NCBI GenBank assembly: GCA_947494805.1
Contig: CANLWK010000002.1
Span: 372,001 to 436,000, forward strand
Reading direction: 5' to 3'
Source of the DNA: an uncultured Croceitalea sp.
Lineage (GTDB): Bacteria > Bacteroidota > Bacteroidia > Flavobacteriales > Flavobacteriaceae
Length of the DNA stretch: 64,000 nucleotides
Under the pieces are notes generated by a model. That model had not been told where the DNA came from and made no database searches. It saw only the letters and a list, made by a program, of their open reading frames with translations. Shown one piece after another: positions 25,648 through 36,595 of this stretch; position 1 is the first letter of the stretch; each line of letters begins with the position of its first letter. A program made the position numbers and the translations under genes.

Positions 25648-27039
25648 ATTGGGTTTAAAAGAATAGTAGATATTACCAAATGCATCAACGATAAGTGTGT
25701 CTTTTGTAATGACACATTTGTTCAAATCGTCTATTATCAAGGTGTGTTGAATTCTTTCAAAATCTGTACTGCGGTATTGACTTAAAGTATCTAAACGCCT
25801 TTCTTCAACCATTGTTTGCCACTGATTTTTGCCCGTTCTTAAGTTAACACCGATAAAAGTGTATTCAGGATGACTCATTTGAAGTTTTTGCACGTGCTTT
25901 GAAACATTTCTAAAATGTCTTTTCTGACTCGCAGTCCAAAAATAGAAGACTGTTTTAGAATTATCGGCGATATCTTTTAGGCTAACCTCATTGCCCATGT
26001 AGTCTTCAACAAATACATCGGGCAGTTCTTTATTGGCCTGCAAATTTTTTATTCCGTGGTACAGTCTTGTAATCTCTTCTTTGTGCAGGTCGTTGGTCGA
26101 AAATGATTCAAACTTTTTAATAAAGGCATCGCAGTCAGCATTGGCCTCATGTTTTTTCAAAAGATAATCCATGGCCACATTTCTAAAGAGATTGTCTTTT
26201 AAATCTTTTTCTGTCACTAAACTATCTATAAGAATCATTTTATGACGGTTCAAATGTAAATGGTTTTTCTTGGCCAAGTGATTTTCGGTGCCGCAGTCGG
26301 TTGCACATTTCATGTACGATAAATTACCGAAATGGTGAATCATGAAATCGTAATAAGGCTTAAAAAAAGCCAAGTCCTTATTATTGAAATCCAAGTCTTT
26401 TCTATGGTCATAAAAATTTGCATCCAACTTATGAAAAGTGTTTTCCCCTGTTTTCTTTTTATGGTAAAATGGATATTTTTCTTTATAAAGAAAGCTATTG
26501 TAATCAATGGATGCTTTTGCCATGGCAAAAGCATTTTCAGATAGATCTTCACCCACAACAAGACTCTCAAGTTCTGACAGTTTTTGGTTTCGCAAAGAAT
26601 CGATCTTGTGGCCAAAGTCTTCGGGTGCTAATTTGTAGTATGAATTCACCAGACGTTCTTCATCTTCATAGTTCAAATACACGTCAATCATGAAGTTGTT
26701 GACTTCTTCATTTGATCCTGAAAAAACCAAAGATTCATCAAAGGCTACCGTATTCAACCGAATCAGTACACTGTCGCCTTTTTCAAAATAAACATACTGC
26801 TGCTCTGGGGCATGATAAAAGTGGTGCAGTCCTTCTTCGATATTTGAAATCTCAAAACTAAAATGGTTGTCTTGATCTAGTTTGACAGAGTCAACGGCAA
26901 TATCGTTTTTGAACAAGACCACAAAATCACTGGTAGGATTGACAATCTCGCCCGAAAAGAAGACCGAATCCGTCGAGGGGTTCTTTTCAGTACAACTTAG
27001 TATTGAGCCAATCAATAAAAACAGTAAAACTTTTTTCAT
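25624..27039 (-). CDS. thioredoxin-fold lipoprotein without catalytic cysteines
   Basis: The product has 471 residues from MKKVLLFLLIGSILSC, a lipoprotein signal. A DUF4369-like beta domain (about 30-120) and a helical middle (120-325) precede a TlpA-like thioredoxin domain (about 330-470; LPDVFVEDYMGNEVSLKDI, then TVFYFWTASQKRHFRN, TFIGVNLRTGKNQW). In active TlpA proteins the segment after the first strand is W-x-x-WCxxC; here it is WTASQKRHF with no Cys. Disulfide chemistry is therefore lost and a binding or scaffold role is more likely (inference). The gene is convergent with fsa and divergent from the ABC-F gene. Confidence 0.75.
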   Translation of the reverse strand: MKKVLLFLLIGSILSCTEKNPSTDSVFFSGEIVNPTSDFVVLFKNDIAVDSVKLDQDNHFSFEISNIEEGLHHFYHAPEQQYVYFEKGDSVLIRLNTVAFDESLVFSGSNEEVNNFMIDVYLNYEDEERLVNSYYKLAPEDFGHKIDSLRNQKLSELESLVVGEDLSENAFAMAKASIDYNSFLYKEKYPFYHKKKTGENTFHKLDANFYDHRKDLDFNNKDLAFFKPYYDFMIHHFGNLSYMKCATDCGTENHLAKKNHLHLNRHKMILIDSLVTEKDLKDNLFRNVAMDYLLKKHEANADCDAFIKKFESFSTNDLHKEEITRLYHGIKNLQANKELPDVFVEDYMGNEVSLKDIADNSKTVFYFWTASQKRHFRNVSKHVQKLQMSHPEYTFIGVNLRTGKNQWQTMVEERRLDTLSQYRSTDFERIQHTLIIDDLNKCVITKDTLIVDAFGNIYYSFKPNKKALVLN

Positions 27040-27102
27040 AAATGACTTTAGTCCAACAAAGCTAAGCATCGATTAAAACCTTGTCTGTTAAGGGCTAGTT
27101 AA

Positions 27103-28827
<1,725 letters not shown>

Positions 28828-28831
28828 ATGT

Positions 28832-29551
28832 TTAGGCATTGAAATACTTACTGTTCCAGATGGCGGGATTAAAGTTCTTTCCGAGGGCAAATCCGTAAAA
28901 AATAACCACCGCGGCGATGGATTTGAACATAAAGAAATAGATAATCCAAAACTCTGAGCTGGCATTTGACTTTGAAAATAGGCCGCTTGGTACAAGTGAG
29001 GTGGCGAAAAAACTGATTACCAAGGTGACCAAGGTCAAATTGACCATATTTTTAAAAGGCCATACCAACGCCTTTCTCAGAGGATGTAAATCATTGCCCC
29101 ATTTGTGAATTAGATAATAATAACCGTTTCCGATAGGCGCGAACAACAAAGGGTCATCTTTGTCCTCTAATTTGAACAGTTTGGAGGGCGCCATTATCTT
29201 GAATCCCTTTAGTTCGGTCTTATGTGTTTTTTCTAGGTCTGCTATTTTGTCAAGGGCGATTTTCGGAATTTGACCTTTGAAATAGCGTGAATCTAAAAAC
29301 CGAAGTCTGAAATCAATACAGATGTTCTTGATTTGATCAATATGAAAGATTTTATCGGTTTCAAGTAAATCAAATTCAAAATTGTTTTCGGATACCGATT
29401 TGTGTCCTTGTAATTTTTCTTTGATCACCGTAGCTTTAGGTGTCTCATTATCAATAATTTGATATACTTCGTTCAAGATATCTTTTGAGTCAACATCCTT
29501 TGATTTGAACCGCAAGAGTTCTCGCTCAATATTGGTTTTGGGTAGCAACAT
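28832..29551 (-). CDS. conserved hypothetical membrane protein
   Basis: The product has 239 residues from MLLPKTNIERELLRFKSKD; an earlier ATG at 29590 would add 13 residues (MLNFERIAKKREK). The N-terminal 165 residues are soluble and charged. Two membrane segments near the C-terminus (NLTLVTLVISFFATSLV and FWIIYFFMFKSIAAVVIF) are followed by a short tail. It could be a membrane-anchored cytoplasmic protein; no family was recognised. It is convergent with the ABC-F gene, four bases between stops. Confidence 0.75.
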   Translation of the reverse strand: MLLPKTNIERELLRFKSKDVDSKDILNEVYQIIDNETPKATVIKEKLQGHKSVSENNFEFDLLETDKIFHIDQIKNICIDFRLRFLDSRYFKGQIPKIALDKIADLEKTHKTELKGFKIMAPSKLFKLEDKDDPLLFAPIGNGYYYLIHKWGNDLHPLRKALVWPFKNMVNLTLVTLVISFFATSLVPSGLFSKSNASSEFWIIYFFMFKSIAAVVIFYGFALGKNFNPAIWNSKYFNA

Positions 29552-29778
29552 TTTTTCTCTTTTTTTAGCAATTCTCTCAAAGTTAAGCAAATCTAAAGCT
29601 GAAAGGAATTTTGTTTAATTTTTGAATTTGTTAAATATATGTTAAAATCTATGAACTGCATACCCAATAGTACCGCTATTGACTTGATTATGTTATCTTA
29701 CCGATGATTTTGACCGTTTGTCGAAACAATACAATAGAAAAATTTGAACCCAACAAACTAGAATTGCAGTATTAAAGC

Positions 29779-30348
29779 ATGAAACGTCCCCCATCTTTAG
29801 CCTACCTTGTCCTCGCTATTACTATGTTTACCTCTTTGGTTCTAGCTCAAACAAAACAACTTACTATTTTATCTTCACCATTGTTTGTAGTGCATGAGAA
29901 AAATATCATGGAGACCACTGATGCGTCAGAAAACCACAAAATTTTGGTATCTGCATTGAAGGCAACTGATTTGGAAGACGTATTGGGTGAAAGTGGACCT
30001 TTTACCTTTTTTGCACCAGATGACTCTGCTTTTGCCCGCTTTTCGAAAGAAGAGATGAAAAGTCTTTTTGAAGAAGAAAATAAGCACAGATTGAAATCAC
30101 TTTTGATGTACCATTTGGTGGCTGGCAATATCTCGGCTTCAAAAATATTAAAAGCACTATGTCAAGGTGCTGGAAGAGCTACATTTACCACGCTTCAGGG
30201 AACTAAGATAGGTGCCACTATAAAGGGTAGCGATATTATTTTGACCGATGCCTTTGGCCATGCCGCAAAAATTACCACTGCCGATGTAACACAGAGCAAT
30301 GGAGTGATACACGAAATCGACAGTGTCATATTGCCAAGAGGATTATAA
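29779..30348 (+). CDS. fasciclin domain-containing secreted protein
   Basis: The 189-residue product has a signal peptide (cleavage near LVLAQTK) and one fasciclin (FAS1) domain at about residues 48-186. Its two family motifs are visible: FTFFAPDDSAFAR (H1) and NGVIHEIDSVILP (H2), with the conserved YH in LLMYHLVAGN. FAS1 domains take part in adhesion and surface interaction. It appears monocistronic and convergent with pheT; 12 bases separate the two stops. Confidence 0.9.
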   Translation: MKRPPSLAYLVLAITMFTSLVLAQTKQLTILSSPLFVVHEKNIMETTDASENHKILVSALKATDLEDVLGESGPFTFFAPDDSAFARFSKEEMKSLFEEENKHRLKSLLMYHLVAGNISASKILKALCQGAGRATFTTLQGTKIGATIKGSDIILTDAFGHAAKITTADVTQSNGVIHEIDSVILPRGL

Positions 30349-30360
30349 TAATCTAAACCT

Positions 30361-32787
30361 TCATCGTAGTTCGGCTCCCAACTTGTTTTTGTAAGTATGT
30401 TGAAGTTTTGACATTATCTTTTCGATTTGTTTATCGGTCAATGTCTTTGATGCATCTTGAATGGTAAAACCAATGGCGTACGACTTCTTTCCAGCTGGTA
30501 ATTTGTCTCCTTTGTAAACATCAAATAAACTAACCGTTTTCAAAAGATTTCTTTCTGCTTGGTATGCCAGATCGTATATTTCTTTGAATGAGACACTATC
30601 ATCAAGTAGCAATGCCAAGTCACGTTTTACTTCCGGGAATTTTGGAACCTCTTTGTAAACAATACTATTGGTCGCTGCTATATCACAAATGGCATCCCAG
30701 TCTAAATCTGCATGAAAAACGGTCGATTTGATACCAAACTTGTCCGTAAGTGACTTTTTAACCACTCCGAATTGACCTATGTGCCTTTTACCAGCGTAAA
30801 GATCCAATCCTTCTGAAAATAACATATGTGATAATGGCTTCTCTTTCAAGTTTGAAATGCCCAATCGCGTCAAAGATGTATGTAAAACTCCCTTTAGATA
30901 GAAAAAATCACTGGGTCTAGCAGCAACCGACCAATTGCTATCAGACTGGTTTCCGTTCAGCAGTAATGATAGATGGGTATTCTCAATAAACTTTTCCCCT
31001 GAGCTACCATAGGTTTTGCCAAATTCAAACAGTTTTAGGTCTTGCTGTTTTCTATTCTGGTTGTGCAACAATGTCTCTAGGCCAGAAAACAACATCGAAT
31101 TTCTAAGTACCGATAAATCTGCGCTTAGGGGGTTGAGCATGCTTACCGTGGCCTTAGGTCCGGTTGTATCTAGTAGTTCGTTTTGGCTTTCAGAGACCAA
31201 ACTGTTGGTCATTACTTCAAAAAAACCTTGTGAAGCCAATAAATCACCAACAATATTCTGCAGTTTATGGCTTTCAAATTTTGAAGTACTGGCTACCGAT
31301 GCCGTGAATTTTTCATTGAACTGTATTTTATTATAGCCATATACACGAAGAATTTCTTCGATGACATCTACCTCTCGTTGTACATCAGTGCGATAAGAAG
31401 GTATGGTAAGTCCTAGGCCCGCTTCGGTTACATTGTTCAATTTGATTTCTAAAGAGGCTAATATTGACTTGATAGAGTCGTGTGGAATCTCTTGACCGAT
31501 CAGTTTGTTGATTTTGGCAAAGGTCAAGAACACTTGAAAGTCTTCCTTTTTATTAGGATATAGGTCTATTATATCTGATGTAATCTCACCCCCCGCAATC
31601 TCTTTGATCAATTGTGCCGCGCGTTTCAGGGCATATTCGGTCAGGTCGATATCAATACCACGTTCAAATCGGAAAGAAGCATCTGTGCTCAGGCCATGTC
31701 GTTTGGCCGTTTTACGGATAGAAATAGGATCAAAATATGCACTTTCAAGAAATATTGAAGTGGTCTGTTCGGTGACTCCTGAATGAATTCCGCCAAAAAC
31801 ACCTGCAATACACATGGGTTTTTGGCCATCGCAGATCATTAGATCATCTTCATGTAATTCTCGTTCAACATCGTCCAAAGTGACAAACTTTGTTCCCTTG
31901 GCCAGTGTCTTCACTTCAATTTTGTTGCCCCTAATCTTATTGGCATCAAAAGCGTGCAATGGCTGTCCCAGTTCATGTAACACATAATTGGTAATGTCAA
32001 CGACATTATTTATAGGTGACAACCCAATGGCGTTCAATCGTGTTTTAAGCCAATCTGGTGACTCTTGAACCAATAAATTGCTAATGGTAACGCCACAATA
32101 TCGTGGAGCCAAATTATTATTCTCTACATTGACATCAATTTTCAGAGAGCGGTTGTCCACTGAAAAATTACTGGTAGATGGGGTAATAAGTTTTAGTGAG
32201 ACCTCTTGCTGTTCAAGTCCGGCTTTTAGGTCACGGGCTACACCATAATGACTCATGGCATCTGAGCGGTTTGGGGTGAGTCCGATTTCAAAAACTTGAT
32301 CGACTTCAATTTCAAAAACCTTACTGCAAAGGGTACCAGGTATCAAAGACGCATCAAGTACCATAATACCGTCATGATTTTCGCCGAGCCCCAGTTCGTC
32401 TTCGGCGCAAATCATTCCATGACTCTCTTCGCCGCGAATTTTACCTTTCTTTATTTGCCAGGCTTCCCCATCTTTCGCATATAATGTTGTACCAATGGTC
32501 GCTACCGGTACTTTTTGACCTGCTTCAACATTGGGTGCCCCACAAACGATTTGTACTGGAGCCTCTAAACCGACATCAACGGTCGTAAGTTTGAGCCTGT
32601 CTGCATTCGGGTGTTTGGTACAGGTCAACACATGGCCAACAACAACACCTTCAAGTGCTCCTTTAACAGATTCAAACTGTTCGATGCCCTCGACTTCTAG
32701 ACCTAAGTCGGTCAAAAGTTCCCCGGTCTTGGTCGCTTCCCAATCCAGCTGCAAAAATTGCTTCAACCAGTTGTATGAAATTTTCAT
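30361..32787 (-). CDS. pheT: phenylalanine--tRNA ligase beta subunit
   Basis: The 808-residue product is a full-length bacterial-type PheT. Domains in order: the N-terminal MKISYNWLKQFLQLDW segment, an EMAP/OB tRNA-binding domain (about 40-150, GHVLTCTKHPNADRLKLT and VCGAPNVEAGQKVPVA), the B3/B4 editing domain (NVVDITNYVLHELGQPLHAFD), the B5 domain (about 410-475), the catalytic-like core (RNSMLFSGLETLLHNQNR) and the C-terminal FDX-ACB anticodon-binding domain (VPKFPEVKRDLALLLDDSV). It charges tRNA-Phe with PheS, which is not in this window. It is monocistronic here. Confidence 0.97.
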   Translation of the reverse strand: MKISYNWLKQFLQLDWEATKTGELLTDLGLEVEGIEQFESVKGALEGVVVGHVLTCTKHPNADRLKLTTVDVGLEAPVQIVCGAPNVEAGQKVPVATIGTTLYAKDGEAWQIKKGKIRGEESHGMICAEDELGLGENHDGIMVLDASLIPGTLCSKVFEIEVDQVFEIGLTPNRSDAMSHYGVARDLKAGLEQQEVSLKLITPSTSNFSVDNRSLKIDVNVENNNLAPRYCGVTISNLLVQESPDWLKTRLNAIGLSPINNVVDITNYVLHELGQPLHAFDANKIRGNKIEVKTLAKGTKFVTLDDVERELHEDDLMICDGQKPMCIAGVFGGIHSGVTEQTTSIFLESAYFDPISIRKTAKRHGLSTDASFRFERGIDIDLTEYALKRAAQLIKEIAGGEITSDIIDLYPNKKEDFQVFLTFAKINKLIGQEIPHDSIKSILASLEIKLNNVTEAGLGLTIPSYRTDVQREVDVIEEILRVYGYNKIQFNEKFTASVASTSKFESHKLQNIVGDLLASQGFFEVMTNSLVSESQNELLDTTGPKATVSMLNPLSADLSVLRNSMLFSGLETLLHNQNRKQQDLKLFEFGKTYGSSGEKFIENTHLSLLLNGNQSDSNWSVAARPSDFFYLKGVLHTSLTRLGISNLKEKPLSHMLFSEGLDLYAGKRHIGQFGVVKKSLTDKFGIKSTVFHADLDWDAICDIAATNSIVYKEVPKFPEVKRDLALLLDDSVSFKEIYDLAYQAERNLLKTVSLFDVYKGDKLPAGKKSYAIGFTIQDASKTLTDKQIEKIMSKLQHTYKNKLGAELR

Positions 32788-32915
32788 TGGCCAATTTTAA
32801 AGTCAGCAAATATATAACATTGGCACATGACATTCAATGTTGATGAGGCGTAAAGATGCATCTTGACGGCTGGGTACTAATTTTAAAATTTAGATATTTG
32901 AAAAAAATAAGAAAT

Positions 32916-34148
32916 ATGCGTTTGCGACTCTTAATTTTAATGGTAATACTATTAGTTGGTTCATGCAGAGAAGAAGAAAAAACGCTACTACACATTGGTG
33001 AATGGTGGGCAACGATGACCGTTTCAGAAGATGAAGAGCTGCCGTTCAATTTTTCCCTTTCAAAATCAACTGAGGGCAACTACGTCATGAAGATCAAAAA
33101 TGCCGACGAAACTGTGTATGTTGATGAAATCACCACTGATCAAGATTCCATTATCATAAAAATGCCCGTTTTCGAAGGCTATATTGCGGCAACCTATACT
33201 GCCGACAAAATCAGTGGAAGTTTCATCAAAGAGAGTCTTGGTCGAATTGTGCCTTTTAATGCTATGTACCAAGAACGAAATCGATTTACAGTGGGCTCAG
33301 AAGCAATTGAAAATGTTTCAGGTATCTGGGAAACTGAGTTTAATTTCGGAACAGATAGTCTATACGCGGCCAAAGGTATTTTTATTCAAAATGACAACAA
33401 AGTCACAGGTACGTTCAGAACCAAAACAGGTGATTATCGCTATTTAGAAGGTGTGGTCGATGGTGAGCAGTTAAAGCTTTCAACTTTTGACGGGGCGCAT
33501 GTTTTTCTATTTACAGCCACTGTTACCGATACTACCCTAAATGGTGTGTTTTACTCTGGAAACCACTCGGTAGAACGCTTTAGGGCCTGGCGTAACGAAG
33601 CTTTTGAGCTACCTGATGCCAATACGCTTACCTATTTAAAGGACGGGTATGATGCATTCGATTTTAGTTTTCCCGATGTGAATGGAGAAACCGTTAACTT
33701 GCAAGATGAAGCTTTTGAAGATAAAGTCGTTTTGGTTCAAATTATGGGCACATGGTGTCCCAATTGCTTAGATGAAACCAAGTTTTATGTGGACTATCTA
33801 AAACAGAACCCCAGTCCAGACCTGAAAGTTGTGGCCCTTGCATTTGAATATGCCAGAACTGAAGAAAAAGCTTTTGAAGGGATACAACGATTGACCGATA
33901 GGTTGGGCGTGGAGTATCCTATACTACTTGCACAGGTCGGTACTTCAAACAAAACCAAAGCCAATGAAAAACTACCGATGTTGAATCATGTATTGTCATA
34001 TCCCACAACAATTTATATTGATAAAAATAGGGAAGTACGCAAAATACATACGGGCTTTAACGGTCCTGCAACTGGTGAAAAATATGAAGAGTTCAAAATC
34101 GAGTTTAGCGAAACCTTAAACGAGCTTTTGTCTGAAAAGGTCAAATAA
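32916..34148 (+). CDS. TlpA family disulfide oxidoreductase lipoprotein
   Basis: The 410-residue product starts at MRLRLLILMVILLVGSCREE, a lipoprotein signal; an in-frame ATG 20 codons earlier (32856) would put non-signal residues first. A long N-terminal beta domain (about 25-255) has DUF-type strands (GIFIQNDNKVTGTFRTKTG, DYRYLEGVVDGEQLKLSTF), and a TlpA thioredoxin domain follows (about 268-405) with the active motif GTWCPNCLDET and the cis-Pro segment LSYPTTIYIDK. It should reduce disulfides in the periplasm, with DsbD as the likely partner. Its stop overlaps that of the convergent leuB by eight bases. Confidence 0.88.
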   Translation: MRLRLLILMVILLVGSCREEEKTLLHIGEWWATMTVSEDEELPFNFSLSKSTEGNYVMKIKNADETVYVDEITTDQDSIIIKMPVFEGYIAATYTADKISGSFIKESLGRIVPFNAMYQERNRFTVGSEAIENVSGIWETEFNFGTDSLYAAKGIFIQNDNKVTGTFRTKTGDYRYLEGVVDGEQLKLSTFDGAHVFLFTATVTDTTLNGVFYSGNHSVERFRAWRNEAFELPDANTLTYLKDGYDAFDFSFPDVNGETVNLQDEAFEDKVVLVQIMGTWCPNCLDETKFYVDYLKQNPSPDLKVVALAFEYARTEEKAFEGIQRLTDRLGVEYPILLAQVGTSNKTKANEKLPMLNHVLSYPTTIYIDKNREVRKIHTGFNGPATGEKYEEFKIEFSETLNELLSEKVK

Positions 34149-35262
34149 TGGTCGATTTGCCCAAGCCGATATTCTCATCGTTCATTTTGAAATCATCATC
34201 GTCATATTCCAGAATATAATCGGCAACAAAGTCACCAACATGCGAAGTACCATATTTGGTGTCGGGGTATAGATCAGGAGTAACAATACCTTTTTTCAAT
34301 GATTTATCAACCGCTTCGCGCATGGCCATTGCTTCTTCGTACAAAGAAAAATGTTCAAGCATCATAGCAGCAGATAAAATGGCCGCAATCGGATTGGCTA
34401 TGTTCTCACCCTTTGCCTTAGGGTATGAACCGTGAATAGGCTCAAAGAGTGCGTTATCGTTTCCAATGGATGCTGAGGCCAACAGCCCTATGGATCCTCC
34501 AATGACACTGGCTTCATCTGAAAGAATATCACCGAACATATTTTCGGTCAAGATTACATCAAACTGTTTTGGGTTTAAGATCAATTGCATCGCAGCATTA
34601 TCAACGAATAAATACTCTAACGTAACTTCAGGATAGCTTTCACCAATTTTAGAGACTACGCTGCGCCAAAGGCGAGACGACACCAATACATTGGCTTTGT
34701 CAACCAATGTTAGCTTGTTATTGCGATTTTTGGCTGCCTTAAACGCCATATGGGCAATTCTACTGATTTCAAATTCAGAGTATTCACATAAATCAGAGGC
34801 AACGGTTTCTTCTTCGTTGATTTTCTTTTCACCAAAGTAGATACCTCCCGTTAATTCGCGGAAAATCACAAAATCAACACCAGAAACAATTTCTTTTTTT
34901 AATGGGGAATTGTCTACCAAAGATGAAAACACTTGTACGGGTCTAATATTGGCATAAAGACCAAGTGCCTTGCGGAGTGCCAACAGGCCTTGTTCAGGAC
35001 GGGTTTTTGCTTTGGGGTCAATGTTAAAGTTGGGGTGACCAACAGCACCGAAAAGCACGGCATCGGCTTCTTGACATATTTGTAGGGTTTCTTCAGGTAA
35101 CGGATTTCCGGTTTTATCGATGGCAATAGTACCAATCGCTCCTTCTTTTGTGGTAAAATGATGGCCAAAGGTTTCTTCTATTGCCCTAAGGCATTTAATG
35201 GCCTGCTCTAAAACTTCAGGTCCTATACCATCACCGGGCAAAAGTGCAATTCGTAACTCCAT
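34141..35262 (-). CDS. leuB: 3-isopropylmalate dehydrogenase
   Basis: The 373-residue enzyme oxidatively decarboxylates 3-isopropylmalate in leucine synthesis. Visible motifs are IALLPGDGIGPEVLEQAI, the substrate region LLALRKALGLYANIRPV (LRKALGLYANIRP), FVIFRELTGGIYFG, VDKANVLVSSRLWR, NMFGDILSDEAS and the NAD-site segment EPIHGSYPKAKGENIANP. It lies 14 bases after leuA, so the two are cotranscribed. leuC and leuD are not in this window. Its end overlaps that of the TlpA lipoprotein gene by eight bases. Confidence 0.96.
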   Translation of the reverse strand: MELRIALLPGDGIGPEVLEQAIKCLRAIEETFGHHFTTKEGAIGTIAIDKTGNPLPEETLQICQEADAVLFGAVGHPNFNIDPKAKTRPEQGLLALRKALGLYANIRPVQVFSSLVDNSPLKKEIVSGVDFVIFRELTGGIYFGEKKINEEETVASDLCEYSEFEISRIAHMAFKAAKNRNNKLTLVDKANVLVSSRLWRSVVSKIGESYPEVTLEYLFVDNAAMQLILNPKQFDVILTENMFGDILSDEASVIGGSIGLLASASIGNDNALFEPIHGSYPKAKGENIANPIAAILSAAMMLEHFSLYEEAMAMREAVDKSLKKGIVTPDLYPDTKYGTSHVGDFVADYILEYDDDDFKMNDENIGLGKSTII

Positions 35263-35276
35263 GTAACTATTTTAGC

Positions 35277-36449
35277 CTAAGCTAGACTTTCGATGTTAAC
35301 ATTGCTGGTTTCCACAATCTGATGGATGTCTTGATCAACAATTTCTTTCTTTTGATCTGCGAAACGCAAAAAGTTCTCATAAACGGCGTCCAATTGTACT
35401 TTTGTCAATTCATAGCCCACATTTTTTGCGCGATAGGCCAAGGCCGCACGGCCACTACGTGCTGTCAAAACAATTGAAGATTCGCTAACACCGACTTCTG
35501 CAGGGTCAATAATTTCGTAGGTCTCTCTATTTTTGATGACACCATCTTGGTGAATACCTGAGCTGTGCGCAAATGCATTGGAACCGACAATTGCTTTATT
35601 GGGTTGAACGGCCATTCCCATTTTATCAGAGACCATAAGACTGGTATCGTACAATAACTTACTATTGATATCAGTATCTAAATTTAAATAAGGGTGTTGG
35701 CGCATGATCATTACTACCTCTTCGAGTGAAGTATTGCCCGCACGCTCGCCGATACCGTTAATGGTGCATTCAATCTGCCTTGCACCATTGATGACACCAG
35801 CAATTGAATTGGCCGTTGCCAATCCTAAATCGTTGTGACAATGACAAGAAAGAATGGCTTTATCAATTCCGGTTACATTTTCTTTCAAATACTTCATTTT
35901 GGCGCCGTACTCTTCTGGCAGGCAATACCCTGTGGTATCAGGGATGTTCAAAACCGTTGCCCCCGCCTTGATTACCGCTTCACAGACCCTTGCCAGATAT
36001 TCGTTATCGGTGCGGCCGGCATCCTCAGCAAAAAACTCAACGTCTTCAACAAAGCTCTTAGCGAACTTGACTGCGGCTACCGCTCTTTCAATAATATCTT
36101 CTTGGGTGCTTTTAAACTTATGTTTGATGTGGGATTCTGAAGTTCCGATACCAGTATGTATTCTTGGGCGCTTAGCAGTTTTTATAGCCTCGGCAGCGAC
36201 TTCAATGTCTTTTTTTACTGAACGTGTCAGCCCGCAGACCGTGGCATTTTTGACCAACTTTGAGATTTCTTGTACCGATTTAAAGTCACCAGGACTCGAA
36301 ATGGGGAAACCAGCTTCAATCACGTCGACACCAAGTTCATCCAACCGATTTGCAATGACCAGTTTTTGTTTGGTATCTAATTTGCAACCGGGTACCTGCT
36401 CTCCATCCCTTAGTGTAGTATCAAAAATTTGTACCTTATCTTTACTCAT
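35277..36449 (-). CDS. leuA: 2-isopropylmalate synthase, short form without regulatory domain
   Basis: The product has 390 residues from [21 protein letters not shown]; the frame is open to 36518 but the extension is not family-like. The catalytic TIM barrel is complete: [45 protein letters not shown] and [14 protein letters not shown]. It stops after the connecting subdomain ([19 protein letters not shown]) and lacks the about 120-residue C-terminal domain that binds leucine in full-length LeuA (about 510 residues). So feedback inhibition by leucine through that domain is not expected. It is followed by leuB with a 14-base gap. A homocitrate or citramalate synthase role is less likely because leuB is adjacent. 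Confidence 0.93.
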   Translation of the reverse strand: MSKDKVQIFDTTLRDGEQVPGCKLDTKQKLVIANRLDELGVDVIEAGFPISSPGDFKSVQEISKLVKNATVCGLTRSVKKDIEVAAEAIKTAKRPRIHTGIGTSESHIKHKFKSTQEDIIERAVAAVKFAKSFVEDVEFFAEDAGRTDNEYLARVCEAVIKAGATVLNIPDTTGYCLPEEYGAKMKYLKENVTGIDKAILSCHCHNDLGLATANSIAGVINGARQIECTINGIGERAGNTSLEEVVMIMRQHPYLNLDTDINSKLLYDTSLMVSDKMGMAVQPNKAIVGSNAFAHSSGIHQDGVIKNRETYEIIDPAEVGVSESSIVLTARSGRAALAYRAKNVGYELTKVQLDAVYENFLRFADQKKEIVDQDIHQIVETSNVNIESLA

Positions 36450-36595
36450 TATCGTGGGTAGTTTTTGCTCAATTACACGAATATAAAGTAGTCGTGGGCA
36501 AGAACTTTTAAAGCCCATGTAGCATTACAACGTTAAATTGTTTTTCAGGTCATTCAACTACCTGTAAAACAGTTGTTTAAATAGTTTTTTTTACG

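Noticed and set aside
35854..36486. Long antisense frame of about 210 codons opposite leuA
   Set aside because: It lies entirely opposite a well-supported gene; its Ser- and Thr-rich, low-order product is typical of a shadow frame.
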